Positions 16,245 to 25,576 of a stretch of 64,000 nt of DNA are shown here, piece by piece; position 1 is the first letter of the stretch; each line of letters begins with the position of its first letter. The stretch is from the NCBI GenBank assembly GCA_035550735.1, contig DASZOM010000031.1, forward strand, positions 36,496 to 100,495. Direction: 5' to 3'. Source of the DNA: JANQRA01 sp035550735 (GTDB lineage Bacteria > Actinomycetota > Acidimicrobiia > Spongiisociales > ZC4RG35). The notes beneath the pieces are model-generated. The model made no database searches. It was given only the letters and a program-made list of their open reading frames with translations, and was not told the origin of the DNA. Made by a program: the position numbers and the translations under genes.

Positions 16245-17296
16245 TACCCGTTGATGCCGAGCACCATCCCGGCATCGGCTGTCGCGGAGAGGAACTCGGC
16301 GACGATCTGGTCCACCGGCTCCGCGGGCATCAGGACGGCCGCACCGTCGTCGGTCGTGGCGTCGTAGACCGGCACCTCGAGCTCGGTCACGTCGCCGGAT
16401 CCGAGGCCACGCATGGTGAGCGCCAGGTCGACCGCCGTGGCCAGGCCGAGCTCGGAGTCCACCGTGACATACGGCGCCACCGCACGTGCCGCCGAGGCCA
16501 TCGCCTGCGGGCTGGAGAAGTCCGAGATACGACCCATCATGTCGATGAGGAAGGCCCGCTGTCGCTCGTTCCGGGCCAGGTCGTTCATCCCGGGGAGGGT
16601 CAGCCACCCGGAATCGGTCAGCTCCTGGGTGTGCCGGGACCGCATCCATGCCAGGGTCTGCTCACCGTCGGCCTGCGTGCACCCGGCCGGCAGCTCGAGA
16701 TTCGCCCTCTGGTCTCGAACCGGGTTGTCGACGCAGATCTCGTAGCCGCCGATGGCATCGACGGCCCCTTGGAATCCGGCCAGATCCACCATGGCGAAGT
16801 GATCGATCTCCTGGTGGGCGAGCTTCTCCACGGCGAGGGTGAGGAGGCTGGGGCCGTTGTAGCGGCCACAGCCCTCAAGCATGACACTGAGTCGCTCCTC
16901 GCCTTCGCCACACGGGTTGCCCACCAACAGGTCGCGGGGCAACGAGAGCAGCCCCGTCTTCTCCCCGTCCTTGATCATCAGCATGACGACGTCGGCGCGG
17001 GTCCCCTCGAACTCACCAAAGCCGGCGGTGTCCTCCAGGTCCTCCCGGGAGTCCGAGCCGACCAGGAGGAAGACCTGGCGCCCCTCGTTGATCAGATCCT
17101 CGGCGGCGGTCTGGTCTTCGGTCTCGTCCTGGTCCTGTGCCACCGGCCCTCCCGACGGGTCGTTGGTCTCCCGGACGAGGCTGATCCGGGTGACGTCACC
17201 CCATGTGGAAGCGGCCCAGATGGCGGACGCGGAGAAGACCGCTATCACCACCAGGGCACCCGCAATCAGAAGACGTCGATTCAGCGAGGTGTTCAT
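16244..17296 (-). CDS. LCP (LytR-CpsA-Psr) family protein
   Basis: The 350-residue protein has a short cytoplasmic start, one membrane anchor at about residues 8-28 and an extracellular LCP domain: FLLVGSDSRED near residue 75, GTRADVVMLM, SLPRDLLV with the lipid-phosphate-binding arginine near residue 120, and FAMVDLAGFQGAVDAIGGYEI. LCP enzymes attach polyprenyl-linked glycopolymers such as arabinogalactan or teichoic acids to peptidoglycan, or tether glycoproteins. It ends in ING before TAG and overlaps the next gene. A TAGAAT box lies 15 bases upstream of the ATG. No glycopolymer cluster is nearby to name its substrate. Confidence 0.9.
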   Translation of the reverse strand: MNTSLNRRLLIAGALVVIAVFSASAIWAASTWGDVTRISLVRETNDPSGGPVAQDQDETEDQTAAEDLINEGRQVFLLVGSDSREDLEDTAGFGEFEGTRADVVMLMIKDGEKTGLLSLPRDLLVGNPCGEGEERLSVMLEGCGRYNGPSLLTLAVEKLAHQEIDHFAMVDLAGFQGAVDAIGGYEICVDNPVRDQRANLELPAGCTQADGEQTLAWMRSRHTQELTDSGWLTLPGMNDLARNERQRAFLIDMMGRISDFSSPQAMASAARAVAPYVTVDSELGLATAVDLALTMRGLGSGDVTELEVPVYDATTDDGAAVLMPAEPVDQIVAEFLSATADAGMVLGING

Positions 17297-17311
17297 GAGG
17301 CCCAGCGCTTG

Positions 17312-17317
17312 ATTCTA
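17312..17317 (-). promoter_or_regulatory. Possible -10 box TAGAAT of the LCP gene
   Basis: TAGAAT is close to TATAAT and lies 15 bases before the ATG at 17296, giving a leader of about eight bases. It sits in the 42-base gap after the GAF kinase gene. The -35 region is not convincing. Confidence 0.35.
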
Positions 17318-17338
17318 CCCGGTCGTCCGGATCGCTAA

Positions 17339-19096
17339 TCAGGCCGGCTCGGGGACGAGCCGTTCGGACGCAACCGAGTCGAGGGGGAGTGTCAGCTCGA
17401 ACCGGGCCGGCGAGGGGCAGTAGGTGAGGGTGCCGCCCATCATCTCGGCGAGCTGTCTGGAGACGGCGAGACCGATGCCCACCGAGCCCGGTTGCACCGG
17501 CGACTGCGCACTGCGGTAGTAGCGCTCGAAGATGAGCTTGGCCTCGGTTTCGTCGATGCCCCTCCCGTCGTCGGCAACCGCGAGCAGGGCGACTCCATCC
17601 CGGTCCTCCATGGTGACGGAGATGTGATCGCCGCCATATCTGATGGCGTTGGTCAACAGGTTGCGGATGATCTGACGCACCCGGAGCGGGTCGGCCCAGG
17701 CACGGAGACCGTCCCCCGAGACCGTGATCGTCTTGGCCTCGGGCACCGATTCCCGCAACCCCTCGACCACCCGTCCCACCTGCTCGCCGAGATCGATGTC
17801 CTCGGGGCGCATCGAGAGACTCCCGAAATCGGCACGGGAGGCGACCAGCAGGTCCTCCACCAGCTCGCCCAGCTCCCGGCTCTGCACGGCGATGATCCCG
17901 CACAGCTCGTCGACCTCCTCGGGGCCCAGATCGGCCCTTCCCGCGACGACGGCCTCGGAGAGGCCCACGATCGCGGTGAGCGGGGTGCGGATCTCGTGTG
18001 AGACGGAGGCCAGCAGCTTGTCCTTGGACTCGTTCGAAGCGCGAAGCGCCTCGGCATCGTCGTGACGCCGCCAGTACGCGCCCACCATGTCGGCCGCCCG
18101 CTTCAAGGTCTGGATCTCGTCGTCGCTCCACCGTCTCTCCTGCGTGTAGTCGACGAACCCGATCGACCCGCGGAGATCCTCTCCGACGAAGATCGGGACG
18201 CAGACCTCGGAGAGGATCCGGTCGGCCTCGAAGTAGGAGCGCTCGGTGCCCTCGAGCTGGGATGGGCTGATCACCGCCACCTCACCGCGGATGAGTGTGT
18301 CGTAGATGGTGGGGAGGTCCTCGTAGGTGCCGGTCTCCCAGTCCGCGCCGAAGCTCCGATCGGACTCCCTCACGGCGCTTGCCACGATCTCCCAACCGGG
18401 GCGGCCGTCGACCTCGACGGTGCGGTCGACGTATGCGTAGTCGGCTGCAGTGGCCTCGAACACGGCGCGCACCGCCTGATGGAGAGCCGACGAGTCGGAG
18501 TCGACCAGGAGCGCCTCCGAGCAGCGGCCCACCGCATTCTGCAGACGACGTGATCGGTCGTATCTGTTGATTGTCGAAATCAGCTGGTCGTAGAGCTCGG
18601 CGACCAGAGCGGTGGTGAACACCACTCCGGCGACGGCGATGACCACCCGCACCGCAGAGACGTCGACGGGCTCGCCGCTGGTCAAACCGACGACGATCAC
18701 CCACGCCGCCACACCCGTGGCGAGGCCACCTGCCCAGACCAGCCTCCGCCCCATCGAGAGTGTGCCGGCCAACACGGAGAACAGCATCATCAACCCGAAC
18801 GTCGTCCCGAAGTCGAATGACGTCACCTCGACGTCGAAGAACGACTCGAGCAGGACCAGGGCGCCGACGAACCCCATGGCGGCCAGGGTCAACGGGATGG
18901 CGTTGGGGCGTCGGGAACGGGCGACGAACACTGCCCACACCGTGAGCACCAGCGGTCCGCCCAGGCGGCCGAGGGCCGGCCCGCCGGAGCTGGCGCGTGC
19001 ATATTCCACGAGGGCGACCAACGGCGCAGTCGTCGCGAATAGCACAGCTACATAGCGATGAAACCGCAGTCGCGCCGCAGGGACGCTGGATCTCAC
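17339..19096 (-). CDS. Membrane sensor histidine kinase with GAF domain
   Basis: The 585-residue kinase has about six hydrophobic segments in residues 12-165, a coiled linker (ELYDQLISTINRYDRSRRL), and a GAF domain at about 195-340 that includes VCVPIFVGEDLRGSIGFVDY. HisKA follows with SVSHEIRTPLTAIVG (phospho-acceptor histidine), then an HATPase with the N-box NLLTNAIRYGG, the G1 box DDGRGIDETE and GSVGIGLAVSRQLAEMMGG. It probably senses a membrane or small-molecule signal. No response regulator gene is adjacent, so it is an orphan kinase. The start is GTG at 19096. The C-terminal ATPase region resembles the kinase at 7688-8593. Confidence 0.9.
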   Translation of the reverse strand: MRSSVPAARLRFHRYVAVLFATTAPLVALVEYARASSGGPALGRLGGPLVLTVWAVFVARSRRPNAIPLTLAAMGFVGALVLLESFFDVEVTSFDFGTTFGLMMLFSVLAGTLSMGRRLVWAGGLATGVAAWVIVVGLTSGEPVDVSAVRVVIAVAGVVFTTALVAELYDQLISTINRYDRSRRLQNAVGRCSEALLVDSDSSALHQAVRAVFEATAADYAYVDRTVEVDGRPGWEIVASAVRESDRSFGADWETGTYEDLPTIYDTLIRGEVAVISPSQLEGTERSYFEADRILSEVCVPIFVGEDLRGSIGFVDYTQERRWSDDEIQTLKRAADMVGAYWRRHDDAEALRASNESKDKLLASVSHEIRTPLTAIVGLSEAVVAGRADLGPEEVDELCGIIAVQSRELGELVEDLLVASRADFGSLSMRPEDIDLGEQVGRVVEGLRESVPEAKTITVSGDGLRAWADPLRVRQIIRNLLTNAIRYGGDHISVTMEDRDGVALLAVADDGRGIDETEAKLIFERYYRSAQSPVQPGSVGIGLAVSRQLAEMMGGTLTYCPSPARFELTLPLDSVASERLVPEPA

Positions 19097-19127
19097 GGCA
19101 TATATTCGGCCGTAGTGGGCTCCGGGA

Positions 19128-19670
19128 TTAGCCCTGAGTTCGCGGATCGAGACCGACCAGTTGCCGGATCATCCTCGCGGTGGCCCCCCAGAGGGTGTCC
19201 CCGTCGAGGATGTAGTACCACACCTTCCATCCGCTCCACGGGACGTGCCACCACCTGTCGGGGTCGGCGAGCTCCTCCAACCGGGGGGTGTAGACCCGGG
19301 CCACCTCCCTCTCCGATGGGACCAGGTCGAAGGGGGTCCGGACCCGGCCCACGACCGGCACCACCAAAAGGCTGTACTCCACGGTGTCGATCGGGGGCAG
19401 GAACCCGAGCACATCGACCTGGTCGGGGTGGATCCCCACCTCCTCGTGCGCCTCGCGCAGGGCCGTGCCCACCGGTCCGTCGTCCTCGGGGTCGGGCCGG
19501 CCCCCGGGGAACGAGATGTGCCCGGCGTGGGTCGGCATCGTGTCGGGCCGCTTGGTCAGCACCACCCTGACCTCGCCCTCCTCATCCTCGAAGAGAGCGG
19601 CCAGGACGGCGGCCATGGGGCGGCCGTCAGGCTCCGGCGCCTCGGATTCGAGCTGTAGTCGGTCCCACAT
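19128..19670 (-). CDS. NUDIX hydrolase, CoA pyrophosphatase-like
   Basis: The 180-residue protein carries the CoA-type leader motif LTKRPDTMPTHAGHISFPGG directly followed by the NUDIX box, whose catalytic part is REAHEEVGI. This arrangement (UPF0035 motif before the NUDIX box) is typical of NudL-like coenzyme A pyrophosphatases, which split CoA into phosphopantetheine and 3',5'-ADP in the cytoplasm. It diverges from the GNAT gene at 19730 across a 59-base gap. The CoA assignment is inferred from the motif. Confidence 0.88.
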   Translation of the reverse strand: MWDRLQLESEAPEPDGRPMAAVLAALFEDEEGEVRVVLTKRPDTMPTHAGHISFPGGRPDPEDDGPVGTALREAHEEVGIHPDQVDVLGFLPPIDTVEYSLLVVPVVGRVRTPFDLVPSEREVARVYTPRLEELADPDRWWHVPWSGWKVWYYILDGDTLWGATARMIRQLVGLDPRTQG

Positions 19671-19717
19671 TCTGCAGGGTCGAGGTTAAGGGCTGTGGTC
19701 AGCAGCCAGGCACTGGG

Positions 19718-19723
19718 TACGCT
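19718..19723 (+). promoter_or_regulatory. Leaderless-type -10 box TACGCT of the GNAT gene
   Basis: TACGCT is followed by six bases and then the GTG start at 19730. No Shine-Dalgarno is present, so translation from a leaderless message is likely. Confidence 0.45.
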
Positions 19724-19729
19724 GACCCG

Positions 19730-20332
19730 GTGCCACGACCCCTGCTCGAGAGTGAGAGACTGACGCTGCAGCGATTCACCAGGCGTGACGCCCTCACTCT
19801 GGACGAGGCGATCCGTGAGTCGTTGCCCGATCTCAACCAGTGGCTGCCCTGGGCACGTCTCGACTACACCGCCTCGGACACCACCGCATTCATCCGCGAG
19901 TCGATGCAGGCGTGGAAGGAGGAGAGGGCCTGGGACTACTCGATCCGCTCAAAGGCCGACCTTCGCCGTCACATCGGCAACATCTCGCTGTGGACGGTCT
20001 CCAAGCTGGGCAAGATCGCCGAGATCGGCTACTGGGTCCGCAGCAAGGAGACCAACCGGGGGGTGTGCACCGAAGCGGTGGGGCTGCTGCTCGAGGAGGC
20101 GTTCAACTCATTGGGCTACCACAAGGTCGTGCTGCGGATCGCGGTCGGCAACGACGCCTCCGACCGGGTAGCCGAGAAGCTCGGGTTCACCCGAGAGGGG
20201 GTGCTGCGCGAGGAGCTGCTGATCCGGGGCAACTGGGTGGACCACTCGCTGTGGTCACTCCTCGACCGTGAGTATCGGGCGGCCCGTCGCGGTGACACGG
20301 TCCGTCGGGAGCGCCCGATCCCGGACGTCTGA
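19730..20332 (+). CDS. GNAT family N-acetyltransferase (RimJ/RimL-like)
   Basis: The 200-residue protein has the GNAT fold of ribosomal-protein-type acetyltransferases: an N-terminal SERLTLQRFTRRDAL, the strand-loop GNISLWTV...AEIGYWV, the acetyl-CoA-binding NRGVCTEAVGLLLEEAF near residue 110, and ASDRVAEKLGFTREGVLREE near residue 145. Members acetylate protein N-termini or small amines; the substrate is unknown. It is a single gene that diverges from the NUDIX hydrolase and converges on nuoN of the first complex I operon. Confidence 0.88.
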   Translation: MPRPLLESERLTLQRFTRRDALTLDEAIRESLPDLNQWLPWARLDYTASDTTAFIRESMQAWKEERAWDYSIRSKADLRRHIGNISLWTVSKLGKIAEIGYWVRSKETNRGVCTEAVGLLLEEAFNSLGYHKVVLRIAVGNDASDRVAEKLGFTREGVLREELLIRGNWVDHSLWSLLDREYRAARRGDTVRRERPIPDV

Positions 20333-20357
20333 GCTCCCGGGCCGGGGCTGAAGAGCG

Positions 20358-21839
20358 TCAGCCGCCGCTGGCGAGCACCCGCGCCGCTTCCCGAACGAAG
20401 GTCGCGATCGAGGGGTAGACGCCGATGGCGAGGGTGAGGGCGACGACGACGCCCAGGGCGAGACGCAGCGATCCGGCGGGGGCGGCCTCGGCGGTATCGG
20501 CGAACTCACCGGTCGGTTCGTCGAGCCACACCGCCTTGATGACACGGGCGTAGTAGTAGAGGGCGATCACCGAGTTGACCGCGGCGATCACGGCCAGGGC
20601 GATGGTGGCCGGGTCGGCGATCATCACCGACCGGAACATCTCGAACTTGGCGAACCACCCGGCGAGCGGGGGGATCCCGGCGAGGCTGAAGAAGAACACA
20701 CCGGTGAGCACCCCGAGGATCGGATCGACCCGTGCCAGCCCGGCCCACCGGTCGATCTCCCCGGATCGGGTCTTCCGCGCCCCGGCGATGACCACGGCGA
20801 AGGCGCCCAGGTTCATGACCGCATAGATGACCAGGTAGATCAGCGTGGCCCCGAAGGCGGTCTCGAGATCGGCCCCGGAAACCGCCGCGGCGGCGAAGGG
20901 GACGATCATGAAACCGGCCTGGGCGATGGACGAGTAGGCGAGCAGCCGGACGATGTTGGTCTGACGCAGCGCGGAGAGGTTTCCGATCGTCATCGAGAGC
21001 GCGGCCAGCAGCCATAGCGCCGGAGCCCAGATGTCCGAGGCGGCGGGGAGTGCCTGGTACATGACGATCAGCAGTGCGACGAAGCCGGCGGCCTTGGAGT
21101 TGACCGACAAATAGGCGGTGATCGGGGTGGGCGCGCCCTCGTAGGTGTCCGGCGCCCAGAAATGGAAGGGGACCGCGGAGACCTTGAAGCCGAAGCCCAC
21201 CATGAGGAACAGGATCGCCATGACCAGGGCCGGCTCGTCGCTCAGACCCGAAGTCGCCTCGGCGATGCCGGCGAAGGTGACCTCGCCGGTGAGACCGAAG
21301 AGCAGCGACATCCCGTATAGGAGGATGGCCGTGGAGAGGACGCCGAGGATGAAGTACTTCATCGACGCCTCGTTCGACTTGATGTCGCCCTTGCGCCAGC
21401 CGGCGAGCAGGTAGAGCGGCCCGGTGGTGACCTCGAGACCGATGAACAGGACGACCAGGTCGCGGGACGAGGCCATCACGAGTGACCCGAGCAGCGAGGC
21501 GAGCAGCAACAGGTAGTACTCGCCCTGGTAGTAGCGGTCGCTCTCGATGTAGTTGTGTGACATCAGGAAGACGATGTACGCCGCTACCAGGAAGAGGCCC
21601 TTCATCACCAAGGCGAACTCGTCGACGACGTAGGAGCCTTCGAACATCGAGATCGTCTCGCCCTCGATGGCGAGCACCCCGAGCGGGAGCAGCGCCAGCG
21701 CGGTGCCGGCCACCGCCATCGTGGCCGTCCAGTACTTCTGGGGCCTGGCCAGGAAGAGATCGAGGGTGAGCACCGCGAGCAGAGTGCCCGCGACGATCAG
21801 CTCCGGGGCCAGCGCCAGATAGTCGATCTCGAAGGTCAT
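20358..21839 (-). CDS. nuoN: NADH-quinone oxidoreductase subunit N (operon 1)
   Basis: The 493-residue antiporter-like membrane subunit closes the first complex I operon. It has about 14 hydrophobic helices. The proton-channel helices include FILGVLSTAILLYGMSLL and VPFHFWAPDTYEGAPTPITA, with the conserved lysine and histidine positions of the Mrp-type fold, and RLLAYSSIAQAGFM. It pumps protons as quinone is reduced. It starts 7 bases after the nuoM stop. It is clearly diverged from the operon-2 copy at 51778-53235, so this is not a recent duplication. Confidence 0.96.
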   Translation of the reverse strand: MTFEIDYLALAPELIVAGTLLAVLTLDLFLARPQKYWTATMAVAGTALALLPLGVLAIEGETISMFEGSYVVDEFALVMKGLFLVAAYIVFLMSHNYIESDRYYQGEYYLLLLASLLGSLVMASSRDLVVLFIGLEVTTGPLYLLAGWRKGDIKSNEASMKYFILGVLSTAILLYGMSLLFGLTGEVTFAGIAEATSGLSDEPALVMAILFLMVGFGFKVSAVPFHFWAPDTYEGAPTPITAYLSVNSKAAGFVALLIVMYQALPAASDIWAPALWLLAALSMTIGNLSALRQTNIVRLLAYSSIAQAGFMIVPFAAAAVSGADLETAFGATLIYLVIYAVMNLGAFAVVIAGARKTRSGEIDRWAGLARVDPILGVLTGVFFFSLAGIPPLAGWFAKFEMFRSVMIADPATIALAVIAAVNSVIALYYYARVIKAVWLDEPTGEFADTAEAAPAGSLRLALGVVVALTLAIGVYPSIATFVREAARVLASGG

Positions 21840-21846
21840 GCCCCCG

Positions 21847-23478
21847 CTATCCCCCCTTCACCAGAGAGGACAGGGCGGCGGTGGTGTCGGTCCCGAAGGC
21901 GGCGTCGACGAGTGAGGTGACCGCATCGGTGGTGGCGTTGAAGACGACCTTCGGATAGAACCCGATCACGACGATCAGGATGATCAGCGGCACCCAGGCC
22001 GTCATCTCGAACCGGTCGACGTCGTGGAACTGGCGGCCCTCCCACTCGGCGCTGGGCTCGCCCAGGTTGACCCGCTGCAACATCCACAGCATGTAGCCGG
22101 CGGTGAGCACCGTGCCCACGGCGCCGAGGACCATCGCGGTGCGGAAGACTCCCAGCGAGAGCCCGTCGAGCGGGTTGTAGGCGGAGACCAGCGACATGAA
22201 CTCGCCCCAGAACCCGGCGAGCCCGGGCAGCCCGAGGGAGGCCATGGCGGTGAAGGCGAGGATCCCGCCCAACACCGGCATCAGCTTGATGTTGCCGCCG
22301 AGACGCGCCATCTCCCTCGTGTGGTAACGATGCGATATCGAGCCGGCCAGGAAGAACAAGAGGCCGGTGATCAGCCCGTGGGCCACCATCCCGATGATCG
22401 AGGCGTTGATGCCGATGTCGGTCATGGTGGCGATCCCGAGCATCACGAATCCCATGTGGCCCACCGATGAGAAGGCGATCAGGCGCTTCATGTCGGTCTG
22501 GGCGAGACAGGCCAGCGAGCCGTAGATGATCCCGATCACGGCGAGGATCGCGATGAACGGGGCCCAGCTCACAGCCTCCTCCGGGAGGATGGGCAGAGCG
22601 ATCCGGATGAAGCCGTACGAGCCCAGCTTCAGCATGATCGCCGCCAGCAACACCGAGCCGACGGTCGGCGCCGCAGTGTGGGCGTCGGGAAGCCAGGTGT
22701 GCAGCGGCCACATCGGCACCTTCACCGCGAACCCGAGGAACATCGCCCCGAATACCAGGAAGGCGAAGTTGCCCGGGCCGGAGAACGCACCGGCGGCCCC
22801 CAGCTCGGTGAGGGCGGGGATGTCGAAGGTGCGCTCGGCGCCGACGTTGCCCGACTCGAAGTAGATGGCGAGAAAGCCGAGCAGCATGAAGGCCGAGCCG
22901 AACAGCGTGAACAGGAAGAACTTGATGGCGGCGTAGAGACGTGTCTCGAACTCCCGGGCGAACCCGGGGACCTTGCGCGGCGCCTTGTCCCCCCAGATGC
23001 CGATCATGAAGTACATGGGAAGCAGGACGATCTCGAAGAAGATGAAGAAGAGGACGAGATCGAGGGCGACGAACGTGCCGTTCATCCCGGTGGCGAGGAT
23101 GAGCATCAGGATCAGGAAGGCCTTGGGGTTCTTGGGCTCCTCCCAGTGGTTCCAGGAGTAGATCACCGCGAGGACCATCACGAAGGTGGAGAGGACGAGG
23201 AGGGGCAGGCTGATCCCGTCGATGCCGACGTGGTAGTTGGCGTTGATCGCCCCGATCCAGGTCTCGTTGACCTCGAACTGATACGTGTTGTAAGGAGTCC
23301 CGCCGTAGTCGAACCCGATGACGACCCCCACCGAGGCGAGAAAGGCCAGGGCGGTGACGAGCAGGGCCGTCCGCTTGAGGGCATCTTCGTTGTCGCGCTT
23401 GATGAACCCGAGGAGCAGTGCCCCAACCACGGGGAGGAAGACCGTGATCGTCAGTCCCCAGGTCTCGAACCAATCCAT
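21847..23478 (-). CDS. nuoM: NADH-quinone oxidoreductase subunit M (operon 1)
   Basis: The 543-residue membrane subunit has the NuoM pattern: DGISLPLLVLSTFVM near the N-terminus, IKFFLFTLFGSAFMLLGF, VPMWPLHTWLPDAHTAAPT with the channel residues, and MKRLIAFSSVGHMGFVMLG. It forms one of three antiporter-like proton channels of the complex. It lies between nuoL (16-base gap) and nuoN. An extra loop, QFEVNETWIGAINANYHVGI, precedes the first conserved helix, as in other NuoM proteins. Confidence 0.96.
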   Translation of the reverse strand: MDWFETWGLTITVFLPVVGALLLGFIKRDNEDALKRTALLVTALAFLASVGVVIGFDYGGTPYNTYQFEVNETWIGAINANYHVGIDGISLPLLVLSTFVMVLAVIYSWNHWEEPKNPKAFLILMLILATGMNGTFVALDLVLFFIFFEIVLLPMYFMIGIWGDKAPRKVPGFAREFETRLYAAIKFFLFTLFGSAFMLLGFLAIYFESGNVGAERTFDIPALTELGAAGAFSGPGNFAFLVFGAMFLGFAVKVPMWPLHTWLPDAHTAAPTVGSVLLAAIMLKLGSYGFIRIALPILPEEAVSWAPFIAILAVIGIIYGSLACLAQTDMKRLIAFSSVGHMGFVMLGIATMTDIGINASIIGMVAHGLITGLLFFLAGSISHRYHTREMARLGGNIKLMPVLGGILAFTAMASLGLPGLAGFWGEFMSLVSAYNPLDGLSLGVFRTAMVLGAVGTVLTAGYMLWMLQRVNLGEPSAEWEGRQFHDVDRFEMTAWVPLIILIVVIGFYPKVVFNATTDAVTSLVDAAFGTDTTAALSSLVKGG

Positions 23479-23494
23479 TGCTCTCGTCTCTCCT

Positions 23495-25525
23495 TTAGAT
23501 CACGAACACGAACAGGACCACGAGGATCAACGCCCCCGCCACGAACCCGGATGCGTACTGCTGCACCCGTCCGGTCTGCATCTTGCGCAGGGCCGAGCCT
23601 GCGGTGTCGGCGGCGGCTGACAGCCCGTTGAAGATCCCGTCGACGCCCACCTGGTCGAGCCCGTTGTAGACCAGGCCGCCGAGCCACTTGGTGACGCCTC
23701 CCACCGCGTTGACGATTCCGTCGATGACGTAAGTGTTGGTCCAGTCGACCATTCGGGCGATGGGGCCGGTGGTCGCTCCGACCAGACCCAGGGCGAGGTC
23801 GTCCACGAGGTACTTCCGACGCAGCAACGGGTACAGCACGGGGACCTGGAAGCGATCCCGCTCCTGCTGGCTGAGCCGGTCCTTCCCCCAGATCGCCCAA
23901 CCGAGGATGATGCCGAGCAGGGCTGCGCCGAGCCCGAGACCGGCGAGGGCGAAGTCGATGGCCTCGGCGTGATGGTCTCCCATCGCCACCACCCGCACAC
24001 CGAGCCACTCCGTGAAGTTGCCGATGCCCGGGAGCTCCACACCGGGGATGTTGAGGAGACCGAACAGGATGGAGGGGATGGCGAGGCCGATGAGCGGCGC
24101 CGTCATGAGTCGTGGGGACTCGTGCGGCTCGCCGTGGCCCTTGTAGGTCCCGAAGAAGGTGAGCGCCACACAGCGGGTCATGTAGAAGGCCGTCACGAAG
24201 GCGCCGGCGATGGCGATCCACATCACGGCGGTGTATCCCTCGGCGCCGAGGGTGGCCAGGATCTCGTCCTTGGACCAGAAGCCCGCCAGCGGGAAGATCC
24301 CGGCTAGGGCCGCCGACCCGACCAGGAACGTCCAATAGGTGGTGGGCATCGCCTTGCGCAGACCGCCCATGTCCTGCATGAAGTTCGAGTGGACGGCGTG
24401 GATCACCGAACCGGCGCCCAGGAAGAGGAGGGCCTTGAAGAAGGCGTGGGTGAAGAGGTGGAAAAGCCCGGCGGTGTAGCCGCCGGCGGCGACGGCGGTC
24501 ATCATGTAGCCGAGCTGGGACACCGTCGAATAGGCGAGCACCTTCTTGATGTCGTCGGCCACCAGGGCGAGCAGCCCGACCGCGAATAGGGTGATCGCCC
24601 CGATCGCCACCATCCACGACCGGGCCTCGGTTGCAAGGTGTTCGAAGAGGGGGAAGGTCCGCGCCATCAGGTAGACCCCCGCGGTGACCATGGTGGCGGC
24701 GTGCATCAGCGCCGACACCGGCGTGGGCCCGGCCATGGCGTCGGGCAGCCAGATGTGCAGGGGGAACTGGGCGCTCTTGCCCATGGCGCCGAAGAAGAGG
24801 AGGAGCCCGGCGACGACGGCGACCGCTCCCAGCGCCTCGCCTCCTGCCGCCGCGGCCTCGTCCAGGGCGGCGAAGTCCCAGGTGCCCAGGGTCACACCGA
24901 GGATCACCGCACCCAGGATCAGCCCGACGTCGGCCACCTTGTTGGTCATGAACGCCTTGTTGCCCGCCCTGACGTTGTCGAGATCGTGCCAGTAGAAGCC
25001 GATAAGGAAATAGCTGGCGAGACCCACCCCTTCCCACCCGATGATCATCTGCACCAGGTTGGGAGCGCCCACCAGGATCAGCATCGCCCCGGCGAACAAG
25101 GAGAAGGCGGCGAAGAACCAGGGGACCCGGACGTCACCGTGCATGTAGGACAGGGCGTAGACGAAGACGAGCAGGCCGACGAAGTTGACCAGGAAATACA
25201 TCATGATCGAGAGCCCGTCGACCACCCACCCCAGTTCGAACACCAGATTCGAGCCGATGCGTGCGATCTCGAACGTGTTGGAGGTGTCGAGGACCCCTCC
25301 GGTCATGTTCATGACGAAGAGGACCGTTGCCCACACCAGGTTGACCGCGAGAGCGGCCACCGCGATCTCCCCGCCCTGATATTTCAGCCGCTTGCCGACG
25401 GCCAGGATGGCGAGGAAGGCGATGAAGGGGGTGACCAGCATGATCCCGGCTGTGTCCGACCAGAACCCGCCGGTCCCCGCCTCTATCACGTGTTCCTCGG
25501 CGGCGAGCAGGAGGAGATCATTCAT
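23495..25525 (-). CDS. nuoL: NADH-quinone oxidoreductase subunit L (operon 1)
   Basis: The 676-residue subunit is the distal proton channel with the long lateral helix. Core motifs are GWEGVGLASYFLIGF, AFMTNKVADVGLILG, LHIWLPDAMAGPTPVSALMH, and VLAYSTVSQLGYMMTAV followed by LFHLFTHAFFKALLFLGAG. The C-terminal third contains the traverse helix region and a final hydrophobic segment. It is about 50 residues longer than the operon-2 copy. The ATG at 25525 has GGGAGGAG seven bases upstream. It is separated from nuoK by a 51-base gap that holds a solitary arm of the bulged-stem element. Confidence 0.96.
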   Translation of the reverse strand: MNDLLLLAAEEHVIEAGTGGFWSDTAGIMLVTPFIAFLAILAVGKRLKYQGGEIAVAALAVNLVWATVLFVMNMTGGVLDTSNTFEIARIGSNLVFELGWVVDGLSIMMYFLVNFVGLLVFVYALSYMHGDVRVPWFFAAFSLFAGAMLILVGAPNLVQMIIGWEGVGLASYFLIGFYWHDLDNVRAGNKAFMTNKVADVGLILGAVILGVTLGTWDFAALDEAAAAGGEALGAVAVVAGLLLFFGAMGKSAQFPLHIWLPDAMAGPTPVSALMHAATMVTAGVYLMARTFPLFEHLATEARSWMVAIGAITLFAVGLLALVADDIKKVLAYSTVSQLGYMMTAVAAGGYTAGLFHLFTHAFFKALLFLGAGSVIHAVHSNFMQDMGGLRKAMPTTYWTFLVGSAALAGIFPLAGFWSKDEILATLGAEGYTAVMWIAIAGAFVTAFYMTRCVALTFFGTYKGHGEPHESPRLMTAPLIGLAIPSILFGLLNIPGVELPGIGNFTEWLGVRVVAMGDHHAEAIDFALAGLGLGAALLGIILGWAIWGKDRLSQQERDRFQVPVLYPLLRRKYLVDDLALGLVGATTGPIARMVDWTNTYVIDGIVNAVGGVTKWLGGLVYNGLDQVGVDGIFNGLSAAADTAGSALRKMQTGRVQQYASGFVAGALILVVLFVFVI

Positions 25526-25556
25526 GTGTGATCTCCTCCCGGCGCTCGGGTGCGCG

Positions 25557-25573
25557 AGGGCAAAGTCGGCCGG
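25557..25573 (-). repeat. Solitary arm of the bulged-stem element
   Basis: This 17-base arm (CCGGCCGAC followed by TTTGCCCT on the minus strand) begins three bases after the nuoK stop and is preceded by TGATG plus one base. The same TGATG-arm layout opens the two full elements at 27983 and 54910. No matching second arm with the AGACGCCG bulge is present in this 51-base gap, so it looks like a half or decayed copy. Confidence 0.5.
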
Positions 25574-25576
25574 CCA

